Shown here: positions 48,401 to 60,029 of the stretch, piece after piece | Layout of the letters: the number at the start of each line of letters is the position of its first letter | Position numbering within the stretch: position 1 is the first letter of the stretch | NCBI GenBank assembly: GCA_031213475.1 | Contig: JARUPZ010000025.1 | Location: 5,653,676-5,717,675, forward strand | From: Nereocystis luetkeana | Lineage: Eukaryota > Sar > Phaeophyceae > Laminariales > Laminariaceae | Length of the DNA stretch: 64,000 nt | Direction: 5' to 3' | The notes under the pieces: generated by a model | Told to the model about the DNA's origin: nothing | Databases searched by the model: none | Seen by the model: only the letters and a program-made list of their open reading frames with translations | Program-made: the position numbers and the translations under genes

Positions 48401-50200
48401 CATTTCTCAAATCGTATTACGTACGAGACGCTCCGAGTCTGTACTGTATAAGTCGTGTGCATATAACCACAGAGCAGTTGATTGAGCAGCAGTCGATCGA
48501 GCTTATCGACAGTGCCAATCGCCGGCGATTACGTTGGTGCAGCAAACCTAGGAGCAGGCACCAGCAGGAGCACCACCACGTACAGGTTCGTATCTTACGA
48601 AACCCACGCTGGCACGAGACCTCCGCCGAGACGACAAACAAGTGCCAATTACAAGACGGCACTTTTGCACACCCCCAAGAGAGAGTGACTTGTAATATAA
48701 CCATTCTCACGGGGGTTAGCAGCAAAACCACGTCGCAGACACAGCAGGAGCGGCAACAGAACAGCGCAGTATTAGCACGTGCTTAGCAGCAACACCAGAG
48801 CAGCGGCAATTCAGCGGCAGGAACAGCCGCAGCAGGGTGTCTTGCACGCCCATGGCTGCCCCTGTCACATCAGTCGAAGAAAGTGAGCCCGACGGTACAC
48901 GAGGAGGGAAGTTACAATAATATACATCAGGACGACCTACACCGTGAAGCGGACTGCGTGAGCAGCATCAGAAAAACAGCAAAACAACACAGCAGCTGCA
49001 CGAAGCAGCAGCAGTAGGGTGGCAGCAGCAGCGGCCGAACTTCGTCAGTACGAGCAGGAGTATCACGCATAACGCACGCCCGAGGACGCTCTCGGCACAG
49101 CAGTCAAGGCAGCGAAGCACCGAGGGGCAGGACGATGCACGCTAAAATGACGTCTCCGATGTCGTTTCCTTGTCTTGGGTGAATCTCGTCCTCACTAAAG
49201 TCAATATATATGTCGTTTCGAGTCCCAACGAGTGTGTTCTCTGAATAAATGTCTTTACAGCAGTAGGCACGACGAGGAAAGGTATATTCATACCCTCGAG
49301 GGTCAGAAACGAAACATGTTGGAGAGTGAGCGTAGCGCCCACGTACATGCATGTATGTACTCGTTCGTATATTCTCCTCCATTTATTTCTTGGCAATTAC
49401 ATCGGAAATCAAACCGCCTCCACACCACAACCAAAACTCCACGATGCATTTTGCCACTGTCTGCCAGTGGTGTGTGCACAAAGGTTTTTTCCTAGACACC
49501 GTTTGTATCTACACTACCGTACCGCTCCTCCTGCCGCGGCGTAGTCTCATTCGATTCGTTCAACAGCAAAGACCCCGTCCTCTCTTCCTTGCGGAGCCTG
49601 GTCCAACGGCCTCCACAGCAGGCGAAGGAGCGCGCGACGCTCGGTTCGCGACCATATATATGCTATAGCTTACGAATATCAACAGTAGTTGTGCCCAAAA
49701 CTCGTGCTTTCGCACGTAAGATATCCCGAGTCGGAATTTCGACAATCGTTTCTGGAACGCCCAACCCTCAACGCACAAACAAGCAAGGGCGGAGCATGAC
49801 ACCCGCCATCCCAGCCCATATTCCTCACACTCATGCCGCCACGAGCTCCCGAAGGCAACGGAGGATACGGCCTCTCTCAAAAGGTGAAGAGGTCCAATCT
49901 GAGTGCTGGCATCGAAAACAAACTATCGTCACGAGCGAGCATAGATGGCGGTTGACAGCATATTTCCCCTTTGACGAGCAGTCCTCAAGGATATTCCAAT
50001 GCTAAAAAAAACTAGGATATTCCAGAAGAAGGCTTGACGGAACAAAGGTAGGCCGTCAACTAAAATCTTAGGCCATCAGACTCTGATAAGTCACGTAGGG
50101 TCCAATCAACTAGTCCAAGTGATAGCTGTCGTTTTTCTGAGAAATTTTCTGTAAGAAACGAGAACATCACATCCGGCAACAGCTCTCACGGACATCCAGT
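48401..50200. other. Intergenic, CAG-rich stretch, no gene recognised
   Basis: Sequence from about 48540 to 49060 is rich in scattered CAG/GCA triplets, producing Gln/Ser-rich frames (for example 48457-48786). No domain is recognised. Confidence 0.35.
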
Positions 50201-50345
50201 TCTCATTTTTTTAGGCTTCGTTCCCATTTTTCCGATTTGTCTGTTCTTTGTTGATAATGTTTACGTTTTAGAAAAGGGTTTGATGGGCTAAACGTAGGCC
50301 TGATGGGGCAAAGGTAGGCCGTCAACAAAACTCTTCGGCCACGAG
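50020..50345. repeat. Short direct repeats around AGGCCGTCAAC
   Basis: AAAGGTAGGCCGTCAAC occurs at about 50046 and again at about 50309; each is followed by AAAA/ACTCTTCGGCCA- or AAATCTTAGGCCA-like sequence. GGGCTAAACGTAGGCC at about 50286 is a third diverged copy. The function is unknown. Confidence 0.45.
50201..50245 (-). mobile_element. Solo end of the AACAGAC terminal-repeat element
   Basis: On the - strand the sequence starts AACAGACAAATCGG, continues to ATGGGAACGAAGCCT and ends at AAAATGAGAAC, as in the left 45 bases of the element at 9687. The rest of the element is absent, so this is a deletion relic. Confidence 0.7.
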
Positions 50346-52937
50346 GCTGTAATATATCAAGTATTGACCACTCAACTGCTTCAACTCACAGTTGAAGCAC
50401 TCACACCCGGCCAGCCGGCAGGCAGAGAACGGCGCCAGCACGCCCGAGGCCGCTCCCGACACAGTCGGGGTCGGGGATCGCGATGAGGCAATTTTACCCT
50501 TTGATGTGAACCTCATCTCGAGCTAGCACGAACAACACAACTAACATACGTCTAAGACCCGTTGAGAAGCGCTGAGAGCACAGGGCTCACAATTAAGAAT
50601 ATAACGTAATGAGAAGGAAGGAGCAAATACAGCAAATAGACCAGGCAAGCCGGAAGTTGGAACGGAAGGGAGGGAGACTTGATGCATGGATTTCCTTTTA
50701 TTTCCTAGGTTTTCTTCTTTCGGGAAAGTTATGAGTGATCCAGGTTGATGATCATGCTGCACATTGTCGGATGGCAAGAGAAATACTAATATAATACTTA
50801 CACCTATTTCACGCTTGAATGGATTTTTACTACAAGTCAGTATTAATAGTTCGATGTCAGACATTAGACATTACCCACACAGGTCACAATATTCATGTTT
50901 TTTGTTGGAGATGATCCCCGATCATTGGATGTTTCTACTTTGTGTCCCTGCCAAAATATTGATGTTTTTGATCTTTCTTCCGTCGTCGAAACGTTGGGAT
51001 CCCTCAAGACTTGAATATTCCCGACAAACAAAAAAACTACAACAACAATCAAACCAAATCGCGAAGGGGCCGGCAGTGCCACAAAGACCAACCTGCCGAA
51101 TTCCACGGTCGATCTGTCACTAACGGCGTGGGCATTGGGTTCTCAATGACGTCGGGGCGTTACGCTCGAAACAGCTAGAAAAAACAGTAATCAAGACATA
51201 AATCGGGTGCCACGGTTAAGGTTACAGCGGAGCACATAATATTTCACGAGTATAATATAGGTGAGTATGTAACGGGAAATGACAAGAACAAGGAAATAAA
51301 TGAGGAACATTGGTTGGAAAAAGTGACTGCACAGCGCTGTAGGTCGCTCAGGGAGTAAACGTTTTGCGTAGGTTTTTCTGTTGTTTCGATAGCTCCTCGG
51401 TGTTTTCTCGAGGTCATGTCAATGTGTGATCATTGATAAGGATCGCACTTCTCACTCGCGCATGACAGACAAAGCGATAATATAGCTGACGAACTATAAA
51501 ACAGACGAGGAAGCGGGGCTATCCTGGCGAAGCGGCACACACGAAGAAGGGCACGTCGGCGCCCCCACCCTCGCCTGTTTTTGTAGGTGGTAGAACAACG
51601 CCCACCACGTCTTCGCCTTCACTCTCTGAGTATAAAAAAACGTGCTCAGTGACGCCAGAGCAGAGACAATCCGATTGAATGCAAGCCTGTGATCGTCTCC
51701 TTCTCATCAGCGCGGCGAGCTGCAAAAATACGCCGCTACTTCTTGTTGGAAGCTGGTACGGATACTGGCACGTGTGGCCACGGGACGCTTACTTTTCAAA
51801 AGCAGACCGTTCAAAAATTTGTTTCGTTCTCAGTCCGCGTGTAATATCGCGTGTTTCGCTTGCCTTTTGCTACTCCCAACATGTAGCGTTTAACGCATAC
51901 CAGCTTTCCTATTCAGGGCACTCCTTTGCCAGATAGATTAAAAAAAAACATCATTTCGCGCAATTTACTGACGTCCCAAACGGTCCCCTGGGCGGATATT
52001 TCGGGACGAAGTTGGAGTAACGCCCTTACCCTGCGGCCCGGGGGCGATATTTTTATCGGTTCTAATCCTAGAGGGGCCATTTGCCTTTGATCTTGCTGAT
52101 TATCCCTAAGAAAAGCCCCCCAGGGCGTTGAATACGGCGGAGCCGTTAGCTCGCTTTTTTACCGTACGGCATGTCGATACAGAAACAGATCCAGCTGCCG
52201 GATGATCTTCTTCTATTTTCTCGGGTTCCATAGGCCGTTTTCAGTTACGTTTCCCTCTTCTTCTTGGTACAAATCATTTTGGACTTTCCAAATGTCTACA
52301 CCAAACTATGGTATTATTGGTAAGCAACGTGTTTCAAGCATTGTTCCGTTAATTATTTTCGATGGCATTGTTTGCCAGCTAATACTGTGCGGTCCTTGTT
52401 CCACACACCATGTTTGACGTTTTAAGGTATATATATCCAGAAAAGCACGATCTCGGAGAAATTTCCAATCAGAAATTGATATTTTGACGAACCTTAAACA
52501 CAAGCGGCTTCGGATTCAAGAATATAACGTATATAGAACTACAGACTTGGATCACAATCCCTGAACGTGCTCGGTTGGTACATTCCTGGCCTCTCAGAGC
52601 TGCCACTTCCAAACCGCCTCCTTCCATTACTTGCCGGACCTTTCCAGCGTTTTCTTGTCCTCTCGGTCCTTTCTTCTTTCTTGCTTCTTTCGTTGTTTTC
52701 TCCATTCCCTTGGCACTCTCGGTCCTTTCTTCATTTTTTCTTCTTTCGTTTCGTGTGCGTGCGTGTACTCCGAATACGGCACCGCGGGAGAGCCCGGCAC
52801 CGTCGCGGGTGTCTGTGGGTGCTGACGGGTAGAGGGGGGGGGGTTGCAAGGAGCGCGGTCGCCGCTTTCGTTCCCAGGCGTCGCGTGTGCCTCGAGACAC
52901 GAGGGATGCATGAACGGGCCTTGTCTGGCTTCAATTT
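50246..52937. other. Intergenic, no gene recognised
   Basis: No gene is recognised. A short - strand frame (51725-51519) is acidic and protein-like (SESEGEDVVGVVLPP) but lacks an ATG. The - strand at 52900-52560 is rich in Lys/Glu/Arg codons because of a C/T-rich tract on the + strand. Confidence 0.35.
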
Positions 52938-53150
52938 ATGATTTTTGATAGAGTATGTACGAGTTATAAAGGTCGTTCCGGATGGCAAGATAATGTTCAA
53001 GCGGTGCTTATTTTTGCGACGACGCTGAAGTTGAAAGAGGGAGGTGTGCAGTTGGAAACCCACGTTATCGAGCTGGCGAACGGCGGCCAGGGTGAGCACC
53101 AGACTTCACGCGAGGCGGGCGACGGGGCTGATTGTTGTGGCAGAGAGTGA
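52938..53150 (+). CDS. Small open frame, hypothetical
   Basis: ATG to TGA, 70 codons, with protein-like composition in its middle (WQDNVQAVLIFATTLKLKEG then HVIELANGGQG) and an AATAAA 4 bases after the stop (53150-53155). GGTGAGCACC inside codons 49-52 could be a donor. No family is recognised; this may be a chance frame or one exon. Confidence 0.2.
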   Translation: MIFDRVCTSYKGRSGWQDNVQAVLIFATTLKLKEGGVQLETHVIELANGGQGEHQTSREAGDGADCCGRE

Positions 53151-54454
53151 ATAAAGCTTTACCCGGCCGAATCAGTAGCGAGGTGGTCGCGAGAGGGGCG
53201 GGCGGCGTACGAGGCTGAAAGAGAAGCTCTTCTGTGCGTTTTGTTTATTTTCTTCTTTTCGACCGGGTGTAAGGTATTCCAATCAGACAGAACAATATTG
53301 CACGAGAGGGGATGGGGATTTTTTGTTCCTTTCCGAATTTTTGGTTTCATTTTCATTGTTTTTGCTGCTGCGCCGTGCTGCTGTGCTTTCGCTTTCTTCG
53401 TGCATACGAGTACACACAGACATGGAGCGTATTAAAAGAAGAAAGTAAGTACAGCAGTAGTACCCTACCTGGGGTATGTACGTACGTACGACATCCGCGA
53501 CGCGAAGCGTATGTGGCGTCCAACCTGACGTCGGAGCTGTTTTTTCCTGAAGCATGGCGGCGGGACTCTTGGCATTGTCAAGTCGCCGGTTTGCAATTAT
53601 TACGATCCTTAAAAAAACTAAATTAATCGTGGACCTCTGTTCGCTTCGCATAGTTTGATGTACTTTTTTCCTTCCTGAGCGAGCGCAGCGGGCGACATAG
53701 ACCGCCCGCGGAGCGAAGCGCCCTGTAGAACATATTGAGATGGAGGAGGAAGCAACGACAGCACTAAATATTTAGAAGATAGAGCGTAGAGGGATATATG
53801 CATAGAATGTAGATATAGCTTATACATAGGTTTCCCTTGTGCTCGGGCAGTTATTTTTTCAGGAAAGTTTGGGATGGTCAACGTCGAATCTCGCGGCGCA
53901 TATTGTCAGAAGGCAAGTAAAAAAAATGTTACCAGGTAATTGGTAACCCGCAAATGAGCTCTCTACGGCATTGCCAATTTCTTTTTGCAAGACTTTCCTA
54001 AAGAAAGTTCTCGCCGGAGAAATCCGTACGCATTAAAAAACTTGAAGATCAAGACTGAGAGGTGTGAGCTGTGTGAAATTATTCGATCGCGTATATATAT
54101 ATTATATACAAGCTGGGCCAGCCAACACCCCGTCGATTGGGGAGAGCGGGCATACAGCGCTCAATTTTACGCAGTTGGGCATGAAATTTGGTCACGGTGT
54201 TGTTGTGGATGCGCCAACCTTGACGTGTCGTGCCGGGCGTTTAGTTTTTCTTCATTTCGTTCAAGAGATATGACCGAAAAAAAGTAAACATAATAGAACG
54301 ACTGAAACTCCTAAAAAAAACGAATAGTCGAAAAGCCATGATCGACTTGATTTTGCACGGGCGTCCCAAATACAGTGTTGAAATTTAAGATCGAAAGTCG
54401 CAAAAATTGAGCGCGGCATCGTGGTAAGTAGTTTTTCCTCGTCACGCTTGATTT
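53151..54454. other. Intergenic, no gene recognised
   Basis: No gene is recognised. A GCGAGCGCAGCGGGCGAC / GACCGCCCGCGGAGCGAAGCGC inverted G/C-rich pair lies at about 53676-53723 and could form a stable hairpin. Confidence 0.4.
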
Positions 54455-54700
54455 AAGTCCTCGGCATCGCCGCGGTAGCCAGCATCTAGAGAAATCACAA
54501 TAGAGCCAGCGTATATCGCTTTTTGCGCCCACCCGAAGGCACGAGATGGAGCATGACCGTTCTGACGAGCTCCTCTCACAGGGCTGGCCAAGGGGTTTCG
54601 CAGGATCATTTTGGTTCTCTGATACACCACATGGTTCTGGAAATACGGCTTGGTTCTCATTTTAGGCTTCGTTCCCATTTTTCCGATTTATTTGTCTGTT
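54455..54700 (-). mobile_element. AACAGAC terminal-repeat element, partial copy
   Basis: On the - strand this begins AACAGACAAATAAATCGG and is nearly identical to 9687-9932 as far as GATGCCGAGGACTT, after which the two diverge. The remaining 150 bp and the second terminal repeat are missing. Relative to the full copy it has a short insertion in the terminal repeat and a 3-base difference in the CCAGAA/CCAGAAGAACC region. Confidence 0.8.
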
Positions 54701-55216
54701 AAAAATTTGGAGTACTACTCTGGTTATTCGCCATATCTCGGGTAAGGGCACCGAATTGGACAATCAAATCTACATCGATTTTTAGCTTGTATCCCCATTG
54801 ACGTCTCCACCAAATGTCGCTATGATCGGCAACGACGATTATACTTCGGAATTTGCCGTGATTTTAGTGCAAAAGTCGGTTTTTTTCAATTTTCCCCGAT
54901 ATCTCGTCGAGTTCGAGTCGATTTTGAAAAAAAAACATAATTTTCGTATGCTTTTTGTTTTTGCAAATTCATTGATATGACAGGGTCAGTGGTTTCCAAA
55001 TTCAAAGTCCTGATTGTTCACGAGTTACGACTCCATGATGGATTGCCCGTTTCATGGCTGACCCAGCTCGTGTATGACTCACGTCTGACATGTCATTTAT
55101 GTACGCGTATGAAAACTTTGGTCCCCCCCCCCGACAGCCGTTCAAACTAGCACTTCTCCAATCGTGAGGTTGGACGTGCTCCAGTAAAAGACTGGGTTTA
55201 CGCGGTCGGAGACGGG
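54701..55216. other. Intergenic, no gene recognised
   Basis: A/T-rich sequence with a CCCCCCCCCC tract at 55125-55134; nothing further is seen. Confidence 0.4.
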
Positions 55217-55735
55217 GTCAACGCCACACATCCAGCAGTGCGTACTGAAGTAAGGCGGATACAGCGAAGAGCAGCGTTAGTACCATGCACTTCGGGGGCG
55301 TAATCTCTCACCTGGAAAGTTCTACGTTTCTGTACTCTGTACATGGTACTAACGCATGAGGTGGTGGGTGGTAGGGGTGCATCAAACTATTCATAGCGTC
55401 TATATCTCATGCCTGATACTGCGATACTGCTGTATCAGCAGACGTGACTACCATGTGTTGTTGCTGTATGCGAGTTACATACTTTTGCCACCAGGTTACC
55501 TGTGCACACATCCAGCAGTACATACTGAAGTAGGACGAACACATCGAAGAGGGGCTTTGGTGTCATGCACTTGGGGGCATTTGTCTTTATCCTGGAAGGT
55601 TACACCTCTCTGAAGTCTGTACGTGGTTGTACGTATGATACACGTTCTCTACGTACGGTACGTCGAAAACACATTCGATAGACGAGCTTTATACGCATGC
55701 CTGGGGTGGTGGGGGGGCATCAAACTATTCATACC
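55217..55735 (+). repeat. Two-unit tandem duplication of about 290 bp
   Basis: Unit 1 (about 55219-55392) and unit 2 (about 55506-55735) share ACACATCCAGCAGT, then TACTGAAGTA and GTCATGCACTT/ACCATGCACTT with GGGGGC, CCTGGAA-GTT and finally GCATCAAACTATTCAT. Unequal internal insertions separate the matches. Confidence 0.75.
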
Positions 55736-57669
55736 AGGTATTATTGTCTTCCAGCCCATGACAGATACTGCAATACTGTAACATGTTGCCGGTGCTGTGC
55801 CACCAGACGTGACTTCTGCGGAATGAACCAGTCACCACGGTCTGGATGGTTACGGTCAAAGGAAAATAACTCTACTTTTAGATGATGAGGCGGAAGGAGC
55901 GTACTGTAGAGAAGGGTGTTACGGCACCGGCAGTATAGTAGTAGCACAGTAGATTTGTATCAATAATAGGAACAATTTTTTATAGGAAACCGGAGTGTCC
56001 GCAATGAGTAGTGGTGTGCCCTGCACCCCTCCAGGGGAACGTTCCACGTTTAATCGGCGCGCAGATACATACAAGTTCGCCTGTCTCTGAGTCGTTGTAT
56101 GTTCGTGTGTCCTTCTCGCGTTTCGCGCACACATTCCCCACTCGGCATTCCACTCCAACCTGCTCACCCACAAAAAAAATGAATTCGGCTCCTACCCCAG
56201 CACTACTATACATAAATATTAACACAAAGTAATCCTCCTGTAAAGAAAGGGAGGGTGACGAACGGAAGACTCCTTCAAATCGTGCTGCTATTCGCTCTTC
56301 TTCAATCAGTCCGCGTACCATTTCCTTCGGTCTTTTTCAACAAGCAGGGAAAACAGGTCTGCCCCCAGCTAGGTGAGGGTCGAGCACTGAAAGGAGGGCC
56401 CAAATCAATTACCTGGTGCACCGTACCTGGCATAAGATGTCGACGTATATATCCTAGGGATGCGTCTGCGGAATCACCCACCGGCAGCTTGGTCGTGATG
56501 GTCGGAGCGAGACAAACCGAATGGATGGTTAAATAATTTATTTCTCGCGGCCACCTCTGTTTTTCCACGAGCTAGTATTCCGATGGTTGTCGATGGAACC
56601 AGCCTTACCAACCCACCGCTGTTCAACCACTGTGTGTAGGTAACGAGCCTCTAGGGTTAACAGGCACATTCCAGGGTTCGATAAAATCTGTCGCTGCTGC
56701 TGTACTCAATTAGGGATTGGAGGACGCACGTTTAATAGTATGATTGCGAAATTTTTAATGCCCTTCACATGGCCAGCGGAAAAGTTGAACATCTCCAGAA
56801 CAGAGGTATTATCTACCTCGTGCGTATGTATACACCAGTATCACGTCTGTGAAAGACCACACACCCCACCGGGACCCTGTGGGCACGATTATCTGTACAC
56901 CGCTGTTTCCACTCTAGGATCATGTTCACATGTATGTATGTATAAATTTGGTCTGCCATTGGATATCCCGCGATCTTTCTCGCTTTTTCCTATTTGCTAC
57001 GAGCTACTACCGCCAAAAACACGTTGGAGGCTTGTATTATGCTCAACTGAATGCACGTACGTCGAAAGCAAAACAAAACGACCTCTTTCATAGATCGTAT
57101 TTGATTTTCGTGATACCCTTATATAATATAAGAAATGCTTCATATCACCACAGCTGATGATGGTACTTGAAAACTTTCGTGGCAAGGTACATCGCACCTA
57201 CCTGCCTTGTTTCAAGGTATCGGACTATATGTACCCTTTCTTGTGGGCATGGTACGATGAAAATGTAACACACATAATATACATGATATGAGAGTGATCG
57301 CCAACACTATAAAAATCCCGTTCCAGCGGAAGTCCTTCACGAGTGGTTGTTGTTACATGCGACCAAGCACAATTTTTCGTCGCGAAGCCGTCAAGACGAG
57401 CCGTCAACGTGGGGCGCAGAAAACCTCATACACACCCTTCTCATATATATATATATATGCTGAGCGGAAACACGACACATTCGTTTTTTCCCGAACGTAT
57501 CTGGGCTGTACATACTTTCCTCCAGGCCCTTATCCACTGGAATCATTTCTTCGTCAGACACACGATTCCTGCTTTTTGGCGGACTCTCCCTAACTAATAT
57601 TGTGTTGTGCCAATTTAGAGAGGCGACTTTAAAAACAAGGGGTTTTCGTTTGTTCGCGGGATGTACAGT

Positions 57670-57790
57670 ATTACGGGGGACCATAGTCAGTAGGGCCTAC
57701 GTACACCCGAAAAACTATATATTCCGCCATTTTTACTAATTAATAATGACAGTTGGTCCCCTATTTACTATGATGATGGTCCCCCGAAAT
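57670..57790. mobile_element. Palindromic mini-element inside block D copy B
   Basis: Begins ATTACGGGGGACCATAGTCAGTAGGGCC and ends GGTCCCCTATTTACTATGATGATGGTCCCCCGAAAT, with a 3-base ATG duplication in the right arm. Block copy A at about 28990 lacks it, giving a related empty site. Confidence 0.75.
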
Positions 57791-57949
57791 AGTAGTACAA
57801 ACAGCTTTACACCAGGTATGATCTAGCGCATAATATATGTATGTGTGACCGTTCTGTATAAACAAAGGTATGCACAAACTAACTGCTGTCTACTGGCTGT
57901 AACAGGTATGCACTTGCTGGAGATAGGGCTTTATTACGCAATGCGTACC

Positions 57950-58800
57950 AGTAAGAGTTTTTCATGTTTCCGTTTTATAGCAGTACACCATCCAGCGAAA
58001 GAGCGATAAAGGCCGAATATAATTTTCTTAGAGAGATTTGGTCGTATGACGGCCAGGCTATAATTTCCAGCAAAATGCTGAATACATTTGGTGGTCGGTG
58101 TCACTATGAAAAAAGGGCCGAAATACCAGAAAAGCAAATCCAGAATGCCCAAACTTCACCACTACACTGCTGTTTCTATTATAGTGTTTTTTTTACTCCT
58201 ATAAACGGTACCTGGTAGGTTGTTTGCTTCTTCCGGTACAGAATATCGATCAAGATAGCACAACGCCTGGAACTAACGCCCGAGCCGATTCTCTCCAGGA
58301 GAAGGAGGGTACCCAAGCGCAAAGAATGGTCGCCAAAATGTGTTCTTAGACGCGTCGCTCGTCGTTTGCACCTTTCTTTCCCATTTTGGAGAAAAAAAGT
58401 GAGATACCTTTACAGTAGGATACCCTTATGTAATGTGCACCGGTATGAGTTTTTCGTTTTCACTTTTACGTTCCTTGTCGAAAAAGCAAATAATCCGAAC
58501 ACAGAACTCTTAGGAGGAGAGTGTTGGTCGTATGAAGGCCAGGCTACGTAGCATTTCCAGGGGTATGCTGAATGTATTTGGGGTTCGGGGTCACCTTGAA
58601 AGGCACTCGCTAGCTTGGGTGGTTATCGGACAAACAAATAAATGTGGAATGTCCGAACTGGGCCACTACCGTTTGTGTTCCTTCTTGCCTTTGCTCCTAG
58701 ATAGTACGTGTCCTCTGCTTCGTCCCGCACAGTGCAACACTCAAGATAACACAACCCCTGAAACAAACGCCCAGAGTAAAATTCTCCTGAATAAGAGTGG
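57950..58800 (+). repeat. Internal tandem duplication in block D copy B
   Basis: Two units of roughly 440 and 360 bp repeat the same landmarks in order (GAGTTTTTC-TTTTC near the start, GGTCGTATGA-GGCCAGGCTA, TGCTGAAT-ATTTGG, then C-CTGAAAC/GGAAC-AACGCCC). Copy A at 29070-29560 has one equivalent unit. Confidence 0.6.
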
Positions 58801-59164
58801 TACACATGAAAAAATAATCTTCGCCAAAAAAATATAATTAGATTCCCGCCGCCCGGCGTAACAAGTAGCACCTTGCCCGTTGGCGATAAAAATAGCGGGC
58901 TCGACATTCATCGAAGAGCGTGGGTTAGCTTCTCACACTAGTGATAAAGTACTACAGCAGTACGATATGCCTACATTTTGTAGCAGTGTGCAGTGCGCAC
59001 TACTTGAAGGGAGCTGTCATGGCCACCTAGGCTAGACAAGATCGTTCCAGAAAATTAATATGTGCAATATTTGTTTAATAATTGTGCAGACTGGCCTCGA
59101 AAAACGCCACGGCATTCAATTCGTGATTTTTTCATTTAGGCTCACGAGTGAAAAGTGCGATGGT

Positions 59165-59620
59165 AGCGTTCACCCCACGTTCCCTGACATGCCTCCGGGT
59201 AAGTATGTCGTTCGAAGGCACTGACGTTCACGCCACGTTTGAAGGTACCGACGTGACTCCGAGTAAGTAAACCGTTTGAAGGCACTGACGTTCACGTCAC
59301 GTTTGAAGGTACTGACATGACTCAGAGTAAGTAAGTCGTTTGAAGGCACTGACGTTCACGCCACCTTCACGCCACCGCCCCAAGTACTGACGTGACCTCG
59401 CGTAAGTAATAAGCCGTTTGAAGGCACTGACGTTCACGCCACGTTTAAAGGTACTGACATGACTCAGAGTAAGTAAGTCGTTTGAAGGCACTGACGTTGA
59501 CGCCACCTCCACGCCACCCCCCCAAGTACTGACGTGACTCCGCGCAAGTAAGCCGTTTGAAGGCGCTGACGTTCACGCCACCCCCCCAGCCCGAACAGTG
59601 TCTACTGGTGAGACCCTTTC
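59165..59620 (+). repeat. Minisatellite, about 60-70 bp units
   Basis: Seven or more GAAGGCACTGACGTTCACGCCAC-type halves alternate with GAAGGTACTGACGTGACTC or CAAGTACTGACGTGACTCCG halves and GTAAGTAAG linkers. Unit lengths vary through small deletions. On the - strand every unit reads VNVSAFKRL, which explains the repetitive frames there; it is not a protein gene. Lengths are irregular and there are no unique spacers, so this is not a CRISPR array. Confidence 0.9.
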
Positions 59621-60029
59621 GTGCTAAAACTATTTCATGAGTCCTCAAACGTCATTCATCCACCACCACTTCCAGATCGTACCCCTTGCTTGTATAACGG
59701 TTTTCGTGAAAGTAGTTGTAGAAAGTAAGTGGAGACAAACACCCCCCCAGCACGGAAACTACCTACTGCCTATTGGCATCCCAACCTCACCTTTCCATCC
59801 GTGTCTCCAACACTGGGCCGCTAATCTTGGAGGGTCACATACGAAGGTATCCTGCTCGGTTGCACCATGCCTACAGCATGTTTTCCAGCATTAGTCATGC
59901 AATCTAGAATTCCTACAACCGTTCTTCTCCGATCAGGCGGATCACCCGGTGCTTGGAAACGGACGATACAACAGGTGCGTGGTACGCTCAACCACTACAC
60001 GATCGCGTTCGCAAATGAAGGGAACCTTT
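59621..60029. other. Intergenic, no gene recognised
   Basis: Short unique stretch between the minisatellite and LINE B; nothing else is seen. Confidence 0.4.

Larger units (their letters stand above)
55850..59160 (+). repeat. Duplicated block D, copy B
   Basis: Collinear with 26600-29970 (landmarks given there). Copy B has additional internal changes: a palindromic mini-element at 57670-57790 that is absent from copy A, and a tandem duplication in which 57950-58390 and 58440-58800 both carry GGTCGTATGA-GGCCAGGCTA, then TGCTGAAT-ATTTGG and later ACACAACGCCTGGAAC or ACACAACCCCTGAAAC. No gene is recognised within it. Confidence 0.65.

Noticed and set aside
59165-59620. Possible CRISPR array
   Set aside because: Units are variable in length and have no unique spacers; the genome is eukaryotic.
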